A program made the position numbers and the translations under genes. Positions 33,954 through 43,278 of a stretch of DNA of 64,000 nucleotides are shown here, one piece after another. This DNA is from an uncultured Bacteroidales bacterium (lineage in GTDB: Bacteria > Bacteroidota > Bacteroidia > Bacteroidales > Paludibacteraceae): positions 1 through 64,000 of the forward strand of contig CAMHOY010000008.1 in NCBI GenBank assembly GCA_946186915.1, read 5' to 3'. The notes beneath the pieces are model-generated. The model saw only the letters and a list, made by a program, of their open reading frames with translations. It was not told the origin of the DNA and searched no databases. Numbering within the stretch: the stretch's first letter is position 1; each line of letters starts with the position of its first letter.

Positions 33954-34739
33954 TTGAAAATTGCTCTTTTGCAATATCCTATAGAGTGGGCTGATCCGCA
34001 GGCGAACATAGGCCTGTTGGACGAGCGTCTGCGTGCAGTAGCCGGCAGAGCGGACCTCGCCGTTGTGCCGGAGATGTTCAGTACCGGTTTTTGTCCGGAC
34101 CGTCCGGGATTGGCAGAACCATGGCTTGAGGGACCGACATGTCAGGCTCTTCAGCGCATGGCTGATACGTATGATCTGGCTATCGTTGGTTCGCTGATGG
34201 CGACGGATAACGGCAGACTGTGTAACCGCGGTTTTCTCTTCCGTCCCCATGACACGCCGCAGTACTACGACAAGCATCATCTGTATGCCAGCGGAGGAGA
34301 AGCGGAGTTCTTCACACCCGGCAATGAGCGACCGGTCTTTGAGTACCGTGGTGTCAAGATACGTCTGGCTGTATGTTATGACCTGCGTTTCCCCGTATGG
34401 TTGAGACAAGACAAGAACAACCTGTACGACATACTTATTGTGGTGGCCTGTTGGCCTACCGTGCGTATCCAGTACTGGGATGTACTCTTGCCTGCCCGCG
34501 CCGCGGAGAACCACTGTTACGGTATCGGCGTGAACATGGTCGGGACAGACGGATTACAGATGGATTATAATGGTCATTCGGCAGCCTATGACACCTGGCT
34601 CAAGGACGTAGCGGGCTTTGAGGACTATGAAGCGGGAACGAAGATAGTGGACCTGTCTATAGAGAAACTACGGCATTTCAGAGAAGTACTGCCGCAATGG
34701 AAAGAAGCCGATGGATACGAGGTGAGAGTTGAAAGGTGA
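33954..34739 (+). CDS. Nitrilase-superfamily amidase (omega-amidase-like)
   Basis: This 261-aa hydrolase has the Glu-Lys-Cys triad of the nitrilase fold: Glu in VVPEMFSTGF, Lys in YYDKHHLYASGGE and Cys in LAVCYDLRFP. EMFSTGF and YDLRFP point to the YafV/omega-amidase group, which hydrolyses 2-oxoglutaramate or 2-oxosuccinamate in metabolite repair. It probably starts at TTG 33954 with MKIALLQYPIEWADP (first codon TTG); no ATG is near. It lies 21 bp after floA, the gap being a short word repeat, and the stop lies in another such tract. Confidence 0.85.
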   Translation: MKIALLQYPIEWADPQANIGLLDERLRAVAGRADLAVVPEMFSTGFCPDRPGLAEPWLEGPTCQALQRMADTYDLAIVGSLMATDNGRLCNRGFLFRPHDTPQYYDKHHLYASGGEAEFFTPGNERPVFEYRGVKIRLAVCYDLRFPVWLRQDKNNLYDILIVVACWPTVRIQYWDVLLPARAAENHCYGIGVNMVGTDGLQMDYNGHSAAYDTWLKDVAGFEDYEAGTKIVDLSIEKLRHFREVLPQWKEADGYEVRVER

Positions 34740-34769
34740 AAGTTGAAAGGAACGAAGGGCTCATAATAC

Positions 34770-36488
34770 ATGGAGATTAATTGGCACATAAAAGAACGGA
34801 CGCCGGAGGAGGAGGCAGCAGCCCAGCGACTGGCGACAGAACTGGATATCAGTCCTGTGGCGGCGCGTATTCTGGCAGACAGAGGATTGCGCACGGGCGC
34901 GGAAGCGCGTGCGTATATCCGTCCATCGCTGGACAGTCTGCATGATCCTTTTCTGATGCGGGACATGGGGGCGGCGGTGGACAGGCTCTGCCGCGCTATC
35001 GACAATAAGGAACGCATCATGGTGTACGGGGACTATGACGTGGATGGCACTACGGCTGTCGCGCTGATGTATTCGTTTTTGCGCACGCAGACAGACAACC
35101 TCGTCTATTATATTCCCGACCGCTACACCGAAGGTTATGGTATCTCCACCAAAGGTATAGACACCGCCCAAGAGAAAGGATGTACGCTGGTTATTGCTTT
35201 GGATTGCGGCATTAAGGCGGTGGATAAGATCGCCTATGCCAATGAGAAAGGGATCGACTTCATTATTTGTGACCACCATACGCCGGGTGATGTCATCCCG
35301 GAGGCAGTAGCAGTGCTGAATATGAAACGCGCAGACTGTCAGTATCCGTTCAAGGAACTGAGCGGGTGCGGTGTCGGTTTCAAGTTAGTGCAAGCATACG
35401 CGCAACGCCGCGGAATAGACATGCAGGAGGTCTATCGTCTCTTGCCGCTATTGGCTATGAGTATTGCCAGTGACATTGTGCCCGTCACGGGCGAGAACCG
35501 TATCTTGGCTTTCTATGGTCTGCGTGCACTCAATGCGCAGCCTTCCGTAGGCATACAGGCTATCATGCAGGTGGCAGGTATAGAAGGCAAGACCATCACG
35601 ATCAGCGACCTCGTGTATAAGATAGGTCCGCGTATCAATGCCGCGGGGCGTATCAAGAGCGGTGCGGAGGCTGTACGGCTGCTCATCACCAATGATGCGG
35701 AGGCGGCATTACGTTTCGCACATGAGATCGATTCTTATAACCAGGACCGGCGTGATTATGACAGTAAGACGACGGATGAAGCGCTCGCACAGTTGGAAAA
35801 AGACCCGATGAATCCGAGTAAATTCACTACGGTGGTCTTTTCTCCGGAATGGCATAAAGGGGTGGTGGGTATCGCTGCCAGCCGCCTGACGGAGACCTAT
35901 TATCGTCCGACGATAGTACTTACTGCCGGAGACGAGGATATCATCAGCGGCAGTGCCCGTTCGGTCAGTGACTTCGATATCTATACGGCGATCGATTCAT
36001 GCCGCGACCTGCTTACTAATTTCGGAGGGCATAAGTTCGCTGCCGGACTGAGTATGCACAAGGCGGACTTGCCGGAATTCAAACGCCGCTTTGAGGAATA
36101 TGTGGCAGCGCATATCACGCCCGAGCAACAAGTGCCTACGTTAGAGGTGGAGGCGGAAGTGGAGTTGAGCGATATGAACTGGAAGATGTATAAGATCCTT
36201 CAGTGCCTGGAGCCGTTCGGTCCCGGGAATGAACGGCCGCTTTTCCTTTGCCGGAACCTGATCAATAACCGCAACACCCGTGCGGTGAGTGACGGCAGGC
36301 ATCTGCATCTTGATTTGACGGATTGTGTCGTGGCTATGGACGGTATTGCTTTCGGGCAAGGCGACAAAGCCGGGCACCTGCAAAACGGTAAAAGCATCGA
36401 TGTATGCTTCTATTTAGAGGAGAACAGCTATCGCGGACGAACGACATTGCAGATGAATGCACAGGATATTAAGTTAGTTGAAAGTTGA
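34770..36488 (+). CDS. recJ: Single-stranded-DNA-specific exonuclease RecJ
   Basis: This 572-aa 5'-3' exonuclease of the DHH family acts in mismatch repair and recombination. Motif I is MVYGDYDVDGTTA (near residue 86), then ALDCGIKA, FIICDHHTPGD (near 167) and the DHHA1 domain with GPRINAAGRIKSG and SGSARSVSDFDI. The C-terminal OB domain ends before KLVES. Length is typical. Word-repeat tracts lie on both sides (34724-34760, 36476-36516). It lies 30 bp after the amidase gene. Confidence 0.96.
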   Translation: MEINWHIKERTPEEEAAAQRLATELDISPVAARILADRGLRTGAEARAYIRPSLDSLHDPFLMRDMGAAVDRLCRAIDNKERIMVYGDYDVDGTTAVALMYSFLRTQTDNLVYYIPDRYTEGYGISTKGIDTAQEKGCTLVIALDCGIKAVDKIAYANEKGIDFIICDHHTPGDVIPEAVAVLNMKRADCQYPFKELSGCGVGFKLVQAYAQRRGIDMQEVYRLLPLLAMSIASDIVPVTGENRILAFYGLRALNAQPSVGIQAIMQVAGIEGKTITISDLVYKIGPRINAAGRIKSGAEAVRLLITNDAEAALRFAHEIDSYNQDRRDYDSKTTDEALAQLEKDPMNPSKFTTVVFSPEWHKGVVGIAASRLTETYYRPTIVLTAGDEDIISGSARSVSDFDIYTAIDSCRDLLTNFGGHKFAAGLSMHKADLPEFKRRFEEYVAAHITPEQQVPTLEVEAEVELSDMNWKMYKILQCLEPFGPGNERPLFLCRNLINNRNTRAVSDGRHLHLDLTDCVVAMDGIAFGQGDKAGHLQNGKSIDVCFYLEENSYRGRTTLQMNAQDIKLVES

Positions 36489-36516
36489 AAGTTGAAAGAT
36501 TAAAGTTTAAAGATAT

Positions 36517-37110
36517 ATGTTTTCAGAACGAGACACCAAAGGACCGGTATTACGCCGCGGCTCCATTGAAGTAGTATGCGGTTCGATGTTCAGCGGCAAG
36601 ACCGAGGAACTGATCCGCCGTATGAAACGCGCGAAGTTCGCCAAGTTACGCGTAGAGATTTTCAAGCCCGCCATCGATGTGCGTTACAGCGAAGAAGACG
36701 TGGTCAGTCATGACCGCAATGTGATTCAATCGACGCCGGTTGATTCCAGTCAGAGTATTCTGCTTCTCGCCAATGATATTGACGTGGTGGGTATTGACGA
36801 GGCGCAGTTCTTCGATATGGGTATTGTCGATGTCTGCAAGCAACTGGCGGAGCGCGGGATTCGTGTCATCTGTGCGGGTCTGGATATGGATTTCAAGGGG
36901 ATTCCTTTTGGTCCGATGCCTGCTTTGATGGCGATAGCTGAAGATGTATATAAGACGCATGCGATCTGTGTTCATTGCGGTGACTTGGCATACGTGAGTC
37001 ACCGTCTGGTAGCATCCGAGAAACGCGTTTTACTCGGTGAAACCGACAGTTATGAACCTCTCTGCCGTGCTTGCTACAACAAAGCCATCGCTGCCGAAGA
37101 AGCCCAATGA
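36517..37110 (+). CDS. tdk: Thymidine kinase
   Basis: This 197-aa type II thymidine kinase phosphorylates thymidine with ATP in pyrimidine salvage. Walker [15 protein letters not shown], the Walker B-like [11 protein letters not shown], the lasso loop [15 protein letters not shown], and zinc-binding CVHCGDLA and CRACY are all visible. Length is normal. Its stop is 19 bp before ATG 37130 of priA, the gap filled by a word repeat. Confidence 0.96.
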   Translation: MFSERDTKGPVLRRGSIEVVCGSMFSGKTEELIRRMKRAKFAKLRVEIFKPAIDVRYSEEDVVSHDRNVIQSTPVDSSQSILLLANDIDVVGIDEAQFFDMGIVDVCKQLAERGIRVICAGLDMDFKGIPFGPMPALMAIAEDVYKTHAICVHCGDLAYVSHRLVASEKRVLLGETDSYEPLCRACYNKAIAAEEAQ

Positions 37111-37129
37111 CCAAATGGTAAATGACCAG

Positions 37130-39142
37130 ATGGTACATTACATAGATGTCATATTACCTTTAGCCATCCGAGATTGTTATACGTATAGCATCCCGGATGG
37201 TTTGTCTCTGCCTGCTCCGGGCACGCGCGTGCTAGTGCCGCTGATGCGTAAGGAGGTGCGCGGGATTGTGTTGCGCGAGCATACGGAGGAGGTCTCATCG
37301 GACTTTGCGGCGAAGATCAAACCCATCCTCTCTGTGAGCGAGACAGCGCCAACGGTGTCTGCCGAGCAGTTGGCTTTATGGCAATGGATGAGCAGTTATT
37401 ATATGTGTACGTTGGGCGAAGTGATGGCAGCCGCTTTGCCTTCCGGTTTGGATAACCGTCTGCTCAATCCTCCCAAGCGCCGCCGCACACATATAGCGCC
37501 GTACGACGGGCCTGTCGAGCCGATGCATCCTCTTACGCCTGCGCAAGCGAAAAGTGTCGATGAAATCGGGCAATTATGGTCCTCCGGCAAGCAGATTGTT
37601 CTGTTGCACGGCGTGACTTCCAGCGGCAAGACGGATATGTATATCCATCTTATCCGGGCGCAGTTGGAGGCGGGTAAGAATGTATTGTATTTAGTGCCGG
37701 AGATAGCCCTGACGACCCAACTGACTTCGCGACTGCAACATATCTTCGGAGACCGGCTGACGGTGTATCACAGCCGTTTCACGGATGCGGAAAGAGAGGA
37801 GTTGTATCTGGCATCTGCGCGTCAAGAGCCGCATGTGGTGATAGGTGCGCGCAGTGCGGTGTTTCTGCCGATACCGAATATAGGCTTGGTGATTGTGGAT
37901 GAAGAGCATGAGCCCAGTTACAAGCAGGCAGAGCCGGCACCGCGTTATCATGCGCGTGCTGCGGCTATTCTCCTGGGGCAGATCCACAAGGCGAAGGTGT
38001 TGCTGGGGACCGCCACTCCTTCGGTGGAGTCGTATTACCTGGCGCAGAAAGGTGTGTACGGACTGGTGACGCTTACCGAGCGCTACGGGGGAGTTGAACT
38101 GCCGGAAATCCGTCTTGTTGATCTCAAGCGACAATACGAGCGCAAGGAGATGTACGGTCATTTCAGCGACCCGCTGGTGGCGCGTATCCGCGAGACCTTG
38201 GCGGAGCACAAGCAGGTCATTCTGTTTCAGAACCGCCGTGGTTATGCGCCTCAGTTGCAGTGTGTGTCCTGCGGTCAGCCGCCGCGTTGTGTGCAATGCG
38301 ACGTGCCGATGACGTTGCATCTGCGAGCGAAGGAGTTACGTTGCCATTACTGCGGGTATCATGCGCCTATTCCTCCTGTCTGTCCGCAGTGCGGCGGAGA
38401 ACTGAAGTCTGTCGGTTTTGGCACGGAGCGCATCGAGGATGAGATACAAGCGCTCTTTCCGGAGGCGCGTGTACTGCGCATGGACTTGGATTCGACCCGC
38501 AGCAAGACGGCGTATCAGGATATCATCAATGCTTTTTCACGTCACGAATGTGACATCCTGGTGGGCACGCAGATGGTGACAAAAGGCCTGCATTTCGATG
38601 ATGTACGGTTAGTGGCGGTGCTGAATGCGGACCCGTTGTTCAACCAGCCTGATTTCCGTGCCTACGAACGCGCCTTCCAGATGCTTGAGCAGGTAGCAGG
38701 GCGGGCAGGCAGAAAAGGTACGAAAGGTGAAGTATGGATTCAGACTTTCGATACGAAGAATGCCGTGTTAGAGATGGTACGTAATCATGACTATGAGGCC
38801 TTATACCGGCAGCAGATAGCGGAGCGTGAGATGTTCCATTATCCCCCATTTCATCGGATAATTCGTATTCAGATGCGTGATCATAATGCGGCGCGTGTAC
38901 AGGCAGTGGCAATGCAGCTTCAGGCGCATCTGAAGCAAGTCTTCGGAGCGCGTATATCGTCTGTTATCATACCGCCTGTCGAGCGTGTCCAGGCCTATAC
39001 GATACGCGAACTGAATCTGCGTATAGAGCAGGGCGCCAATATAGGCGAGGCGAAAAGACGGCTGAAGGAGTCGATAGATTATATTCTGTCGAATTCATCG
39101 AATAAAAATGTGAAACTAATTATAGATTGTGACCCGATATGA
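37130..39142 (+). CDS. priA: Primosomal helicase PriA
   Basis: This 670-aa DNA helicase restarts stalled replication forks. The N-terminal 3'-DNA-binding domain begins YIDVILPLAIRDCYTYSIP. Walker A is LLHGVTSSGKTDMYIHL and DEEHEPSYKQ the DEAH-type box. Zinc-binding cysteines lie in QCVSCGQPPRCVQCD and LRCHYCGYH ... CPQCGGEL. VGTQMVTKGLHFDDV and QVAGRAGRKG complete helicase motifs V and VI. ATG 37130 is preferred because the family starts just before VILPL; ATG 37115 (MVNDQM) is possible but is encoded by the word repeat. The stop overlaps the next gene by ATGA. Confidence 0.95.
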   Translation: MVHYIDVILPLAIRDCYTYSIPDGLSLPAPGTRVLVPLMRKEVRGIVLREHTEEVSSDFAAKIKPILSVSETAPTVSAEQLALWQWMSSYYMCTLGEVMAAALPSGLDNRLLNPPKRRRTHIAPYDGPVEPMHPLTPAQAKSVDEIGQLWSSGKQIVLLHGVTSSGKTDMYIHLIRAQLEAGKNVLYLVPEIALTTQLTSRLQHIFGDRLTVYHSRFTDAEREELYLASARQEPHVVIGARSAVFLPIPNIGLVIVDEEHEPSYKQAEPAPRYHARAAAILLGQIHKAKVLLGTATPSVESYYLAQKGVYGLVTLTERYGGVELPEIRLVDLKRQYERKEMYGHFSDPLVARIRETLAEHKQVILFQNRRGYAPQLQCVSCGQPPRCVQCDVPMTLHLRAKELRCHYCGYHAPIPPVCPQCGGELKSVGFGTERIEDEIQALFPEARVLRMDLDSTRSKTAYQDIINAFSRHECDILVGTQMVTKGLHFDDVRLVAVLNADPLFNQPDFRAYERAFQMLEQVAGRAGRKGTKGEVWIQTFDTKNAVLEMVRNHDYEALYRQQIAEREMFHYPPFHRIIRIQMRDHNAARVQAVAMQLQAHLKQVFGARISSVIIPPVERVQAYTIRELNLRIEQGANIGEAKRRLKESIDYILSNSSNKNVKLIIDCDPI

Positions 39143-40086
39143 TAGAAGAAAAGAAACGCCGCGTGGCTTATATCAACGAGATGATAGAGAGCAATCATGC
39201 AGCAGAGTTGGTAAAAGAAGGTGAGGATTATCATTCCGAGCAACTCACGAGTATCGCCAAAGAGATATGCGCTCGTTCCGAAGTGCGTGTAGTACTGATA
39301 GCCGGTCCTTCGTCAAGTGGCAAGACGAGTACCAGTCACCGTTTGTGTCTGGAGTTGTTGGCTCAAGGCAAACAGCCGGTAGCGTTATCGTTGGACAACT
39401 GGTACGTAGATGGTACGCTGACACCGCTTAAGGCGGATGGGACGAAGGACTATGAATCGGTGTATGCGATTGATCTCAAGCAGTTGGAGTCTGATCTGAA
39501 TGCTTTGATAGCCGGTAAGGAGATTGCATTGCCGACTTTCAATTTCGCGGAGGAGAGACGCGAGTATATGGGTGATACGTTGCAGTTGGAGCGTGACGGT
39601 ATATTGGTGATGGAAGGTATCCATGCGCTTAATCCTATTCTCACGGAGCATATCGATGCGTCGAGTAAGTTCAAGGTCTATGCGGCACCGATGAGTTCGA
39701 TCTCGCTGGATGGCGAGCGTTGGGTGCCGACATACGTGAACAGGTTGTTGCGTAGGATGAGCCGCGACCTACGTACCCGCGGCAAGTCGCCGCTTATGAC
39801 GCTATCCGTCTGGCCGTCGGTGGTGGAGGGGGAGGCGCAATGGATAGAGCCGTTCAAGAAAGAGGCGGATGCCCTCTTCGATACCTCGATGACATACGAA
39901 ATGTCTGCCTTGCGTATGACGGTAGAGACGGCTTTGCAGACAGTCCCTGCGAGTGCCGAAGAATATGAGACAGCGAAGTTATTGCTTTTCTATCTGAATT
40001 TCTTCGAACCTCTGCCTTCTTCCTTTATTCCGCGCACGTCTATTTTGCGCGAATTCATCGGGGGAAGTCAGTTCAACGTGGGATAG
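39139..40086 (+). CDS. Uridine-kinase-like nucleoside kinase
   Basis: This 315-aa P-loop kinase carries VVLIAGPSSSGKTSTSHRL (Walker A), SLDNWYVDG (base/ribose site), LPTFNFAEERREYMG and MEGIHALNPIL. It is closest to the C-terminal half of the roughly 550-aa Bacteroidota proteins that fuse a TGS/threonyl-tRNA-synthetase-like domain to a uridine kinase. Here that N-terminal half is absent; the protein begins about 45 residues before the P-loop. The gene overlaps priA by 4 nt, so this is a genuine short form and not a split gene; no remnant of the N-terminal half is upstream. Substrate uncertain. Confidence 0.82.
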   Translation: MIEEKKRRVAYINEMIESNHAAELVKEGEDYHSEQLTSIAKEICARSEVRVVLIAGPSSSGKTSTSHRLCLELLAQGKQPVALSLDNWYVDGTLTPLKADGTKDYESVYAIDLKQLESDLNALIAGKEIALPTFNFAEERREYMGDTLQLERDGILVMEGIHALNPILTEHIDASSKFKVYAAPMSSISLDGERWVPTYVNRLLRRMSRDLRTRGKSPLMTLSVWPSVVEGEAQWIEPFKKEADALFDTSMTYEMSALRMTVETALQTVPASAEEYETAKLLLFYLNFFEPLPSSFIPRTSILREFIGGSQFNVG

Positions 40087-40126
40087 AGTGTTATTGCCCT
40101 GCGGGCGTTTATAGTATGGTCCGGGA

Positions 40127-41590
40127 ATGCATCGTGGTAAAATATACATAGTACTAATAGCCTGTTTGGCGATGATGTCCTGTGCACCAAAGACGTTGCG
40201 GGAGGCGGAAGAAGTGGTGGCGCAGGCGGACAGTCTGCGTGCGGCGGGACAGGTGTACGCGGACAGCGTACGTCTGGCGCGGAGTTACACCACGCTCCGC
40301 GCATGGCGTTCTGTGCACGCTGATGAATATGCACACGCTTGTTACCATTACGGCCGTTTGCTCCGCGAGAAGGATAATCCGGTAGAGGCGATGCAATGTT
40401 TCATCGAGGCTTCGCATGCTCGTACGCGCGATTACCATATTCTCGGGCGCGTGTATAGCAATATGGGCTCTATCTGCCATCTGGCTAACGAGTTCCCGTT
40501 AGCATATGACATGTACGAGCGTTCGGGACAGATGTATCTGCATAATGGAGACAGTTTGCTATACTATTATGATTTAAACAACATGGCGTATGAATTGGCA
40601 GAGCAGGGGAAGAAGAAGGAGGCACTAACATTATTGGAGGAGATTGAAAAACAATGTGTGCCTACGGATGTTCTGATAAAAGTTCTTGAGACAAAGGCTG
40701 TTTTATATAGGACAATAGGTAAAAATGATTCTGCAATCTATTATGTTGACAGTATGCAGTCTTATGGTCATATATGTCCTGCCGGAACAATAATTAAAGC
40801 GCAGGCATATGACAACATAGGGGGGAAGGACTCTGCACTTATTTTAGCAAATATAGTACTGAAAGACTCAAAAGCATCATATCAGAATCAATTTAATGCT
40901 TTGTATATTATCCAGCATTGCGATTCATCACTTTGTGCAGAATATATTTCAGAATTAGCATCCAAGCGCGAAGATATACGGTACTATGAATATGAGCCGG
41001 AGAAAGAGAAAAATTCCACGGCGGTTGCTTTGCTGAAAGACGATTTGAGTTGGACTCCTGATCTTCGATGGATATATGCTGTGGGGATAACTATTGTAAT
41101 AATAGGATTGATACTTGGGGGATACGTACGACGTAAGTGGCTTCAACATAAGCTATTATCGCAACAAATAGATAGTCTGAGCCAATTGAATGAGGCAGCA
41201 GAAAAACAACATGCACAGATAATTAAGAAGCAAGTCCAGCATAGAGAAGCATTGGTTTCCCATTTGGAGACAATGTGTGACATGTTCGCCAATGCTGATA
41301 ACTTTCCAAATAACCTGATCTGGAAAGACTATAGCGCTATGTGCAGGATTATTAATGATAACTTTGGAATGCTGGCCATGAAACTACAAAGCACCTATCA
41401 TATACCAGAGAGAGGGATAAGATTATGCATACTGGTATTAATGAAAGTATCGGATAGTAAAGAATTAGCAAGCCTATTATTCTATAGTGAGAGTGGTATT
41501 AGAAACTTTAAAAATAGGGTAGCTAAAAAACTGGGGACAAATAGCATAGAATTGCGAAAAACACTTGTAAATATTGCCATTAACGACTGA
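40127..41590 (+). CDS. Membrane-anchored TPR lipoprotein-like protein with C-terminal HTH (regulator, copy 2)
   Basis: This 487-aa protein is the paralogue of 2562-3806. It starts with a lipoprotein-type signal (YIVLIACLAMMSCAPK). TPR-like repeats follow, including LGRVYSNMGSICHLANEF, which aligns with LGRIYSNMANMCRQADDH in copy 1. A transmembrane helix is at about 314-335. After a coiled coil the C-terminal domain has LIWKDYSAMCRIINDNF and IRLCILVLMKVSDSKELASL, matching LVWNDYEALCREINKRF and IRMCILVLIGLSHKEIAEM in copy 1. AKKLGTNSIELRKTLVNIAI ends it. The recognition helix differs from copy 1, which fits different target sites. The first half is GC-richer than the last. Three exported-protein genes and a beta-barrel follow. 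Confidence 0.75.
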   Translation: MHRGKIYIVLIACLAMMSCAPKTLREAEEVVAQADSLRAAGQVYADSVRLARSYTTLRAWRSVHADEYAHACYHYGRLLREKDNPVEAMQCFIEASHARTRDYHILGRVYSNMGSICHLANEFPLAYDMYERSGQMYLHNGDSLLYYYDLNNMAYELAEQGKKKEALTLLEEIEKQCVPTDVLIKVLETKAVLYRTIGKNDSAIYYVDSMQSYGHICPAGTIIKAQAYDNIGGKDSALILANIVLKDSKASYQNQFNALYIIQHCDSSLCAEYISELASKREDIRYYEYEPEKEKNSTAVALLKDDLSWTPDLRWIYAVGITIVIIGLILGGYVRRKWLQHKLLSQQIDSLSQLNEAAEKQHAQIIKKQVQHREALVSHLETMCDMFANADNFPNNLIWKDYSAMCRIINDNFGMLAMKLQSTYHIPERGIRLCILVLMKVSDSKELASLLFYSESGIRNFKNRVAKKLGTNSIELRKTLVNIAIND

Positions 41591-41684
41591 CCAAATGGCA
41601 CCAGCGAAAAAATTATCCACGCTATTTTTTTATAACTATGTGATTTTCAATGCTTTGCAGAAAAGCACTTGTCCACGCTTTTAT

Positions 41685-41715
41685 TTGTCAGACTCAGTAA
41701 AAAGCAGTACCTTTG
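41685..41715 (+). promoter_or_regulatory. Promoter for the exported-protein genes at 41778-43147
   Basis: -33 TTGT is at 41685-41688 and TACCTTTG at 41708-41715, 19 bp apart; leader about 55 nt. Confidence 0.75.
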
Positions 41716-41777
41716 CGCCGTCAAACGATTAAATGTTTGGCGGTATTTTTATGTTTAACCAAAAATTCTATTTAGCA

Positions 41778-42173
41778 ATGAAAAGAAAAATTCTCATTTT
41801 GACATTAAGTGCTCTTTTGGTAACGCCAAGTGTGTTACGTGCCGAAGAAGTAGTTATCCAATTAATGGAAATAATTCAAACGAGTCCTATCCCCGGAGAC
41901 AATCCCTTGGATGGAAATGATCACATGGGAGACACTCCAACTCGCCCCACAGATTTCCGCGCAACAATCAATGGGCATTTCTTGCGTATCACCAAGCAAG
42001 ACACCAATATCCCGTCTGCGCAGGTGGCTGTAGTGAATGCATCCAACGGTGGATTGGTATTGAATCAGTTAATGACTGAATCTATGGAAGAGACTATCTC
42101 CAACGACGGCGTATATGTGCTGCATATCGAAACAGAAGGCGGTGCCCTCGTCGGTCAATTTATAGTACAATAA
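41778..42173 (+). CDS. Small exported protein, DUF3244-like
   Basis: This 131-aa protein has a signal peptide (MKRKILILTLSALLVTPSVL). An acidic/proline linker follows (PIPGDNPLDGNDHMGDTPT), then a single beta-sandwich-like domain (FRATINGHFLRITKQD ... SNDGVYVLHIETEGGALVGQF). The pattern resembles DUF3244 and looks like a free-standing version of type IX secretion C-terminal domains. The same pattern is in the C-terminal third of the protein at 3803-5194. ATG 41778 is chosen because the signal peptide follows; an upstream frame to 41733 would add 15 residues. Confidence 0.65.
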   Translation: MKRKILILTLSALLVTPSVLRAEEVVIQLMEIIQTSPIPGDNPLDGNDHMGDTPTRPTDFRATINGHFLRITKQDTNIPSAQVAVVNASNGGLVLNQLMTESMEETISNDGVYVLHIETEGGALVGQFIVQ

Positions 42174-42193
42174 CCTTTTAAATTTTTACTGTT

Positions 42194-43147
42194 ATGAAAA
42201 AGAACTTATTTATTGCATTATTTGCACTGATTATTGCTACACCTTTGTGGGCAACAATGCAGATTATTGGCAGCAGTACGCTGTGCCAATCTGAGATGTA
42301 TTATGTTTCGGGCGTTCCGAATGGGTCAACTATCACGTGGAACACTGAAACATCCATACAACAAGTAGGCAGCAACCCCATAGTAGATTTGAATCCCAAT
42401 TTGAATGTAGTAATCGTACAACGGGGCACATACTGGCCGTATGGCATAGCTCTTTTGGATACAAATGCATATTCCTTTTATTGGGGAGACATTATTCTCA
42501 AAGCCTATGTATCAAACGGCAGCAACACTGATACTATAACTAAAGAAATAAACATGCCGTATGTAAAGCGGCTAACCATACCTCCTTTCTTGCGTACGGA
42601 TATAGGTCCTAATGAGACACGCGTATTCTCCATCTTCGGCTGTGGTAATATTCCGGATAATATGCTCAAGTGGGTCATTACACTGCCATTTACAGGTACG
42701 GTTATTACGAACTATGGACCTAGCTGGACATACACTCCAACCCAGCCAGGAACATTAAACATAAAACTATATAATCTAACTGCATGTACAGATATATATA
42801 GCGAATATAATGTCCATGTAAACTTCTTCCTGCCTAACGATCCTCCTGCTCTTTTTATTCAAGTGCCTAATCCTGTGACAACGGGTAACATTGACATACA
42901 GGTATTAGATCAAAATATCAATGAGAGAAATAAGGAAAATAGTGCGGATAAACGCGCAGATATTGATTATACATTAGAACTGTGGTCTGAGAATTCGCGA
43001 ATGGAACGAACAATCAGCAGTACTATCAGTGGAGAAAAAGATGTCGTTTCTATGGATGCAACGGGACTTCGGAACGGAATATATTTGCTACTTCTAAAAG
43101 TAGATAACAAAGTTCTTTCAACCTGTAAGTTGATTATTAATCATTAG
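42194..43147 (+). CDS. Exported protein with type IX secretion C-terminal domain
   Basis: This 317-aa protein has a signal peptide (KKNLFIALFALIIATPLWA). Ig-like beta-rich repeats follow (ITWNTETSIQQVGSNP, WTYTPTQPGTLNIKLYN). The last 80 residues have the type A sorting pattern: VPNPVTTGNIDIQVLD, YTLELWSENSRMERT, GLRNGIYLLLLKVDNKVL ending CKLIINH. Such proteins are exported by the type IX system, cleaved and anchored or released. Body function unknown; Ig-like repeats suggest adhesion or structure. It lies 20 bp after the DUF3244-like gene. Confidence 0.78.
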   Translation: MKKNLFIALFALIIATPLWATMQIIGSSTLCQSEMYYVSGVPNGSTITWNTETSIQQVGSNPIVDLNPNLNVVIVQRGTYWPYGIALLDTNAYSFYWGDIILKAYVSNGSNTDTITKEINMPYVKRLTIPPFLRTDIGPNETRVFSIFGCGNIPDNMLKWVITLPFTGTVITNYGPSWTYTPTQPGTLNIKLYNLTACTDIYSEYNVHVNFFLPNDPPALFIQVPNPVTTGNIDIQVLDQNINERNKENSADKRADIDYTLELWSENSRMERTISSTISGEKDVVSMDATGLRNGIYLLLLKVDNKVLSTCKLIINH

Positions 43148-43173
43148 TTAACAAAAACGATTGTTTTTCAATA

Positions 43174-43212
43174 TTTCAAAGCAGTCCGTAAGAAAAACGG
43201 GCTGCTTTGAAA
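43174..43212 (+). terminator. Strong hairpin before the next promoter
   Basis: TTTCAAAGCAGtCCGT pairs with ACGGgCTGCTTTGAAA (16 bp, one T-G) around AAGAAAA. No T run of note follows. It probably ends or protects the 41778-43147 transcript. Confidence 0.65.
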
Positions 43213-43229
43213 TAAATTGCTAGAAAAAT

Positions 43230-43260
43230 TTGCATATATCAAACATTTTGCTTATCTTTG
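43230..43260 (+). promoter_or_regulatory. Promoter for the large type IX substrate gene
   Basis: Extended -33 TTGCATATATCA from 43230; TATCTTTG at 43253-43260; spacing 19 bp. It overlaps the TTG at 43258, which rules that start out. The -33 box is identical to that at nfeD. Confidence 0.85.
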
Positions 43261-43278
43261 CGGCCCAAAAGTAGAAAA

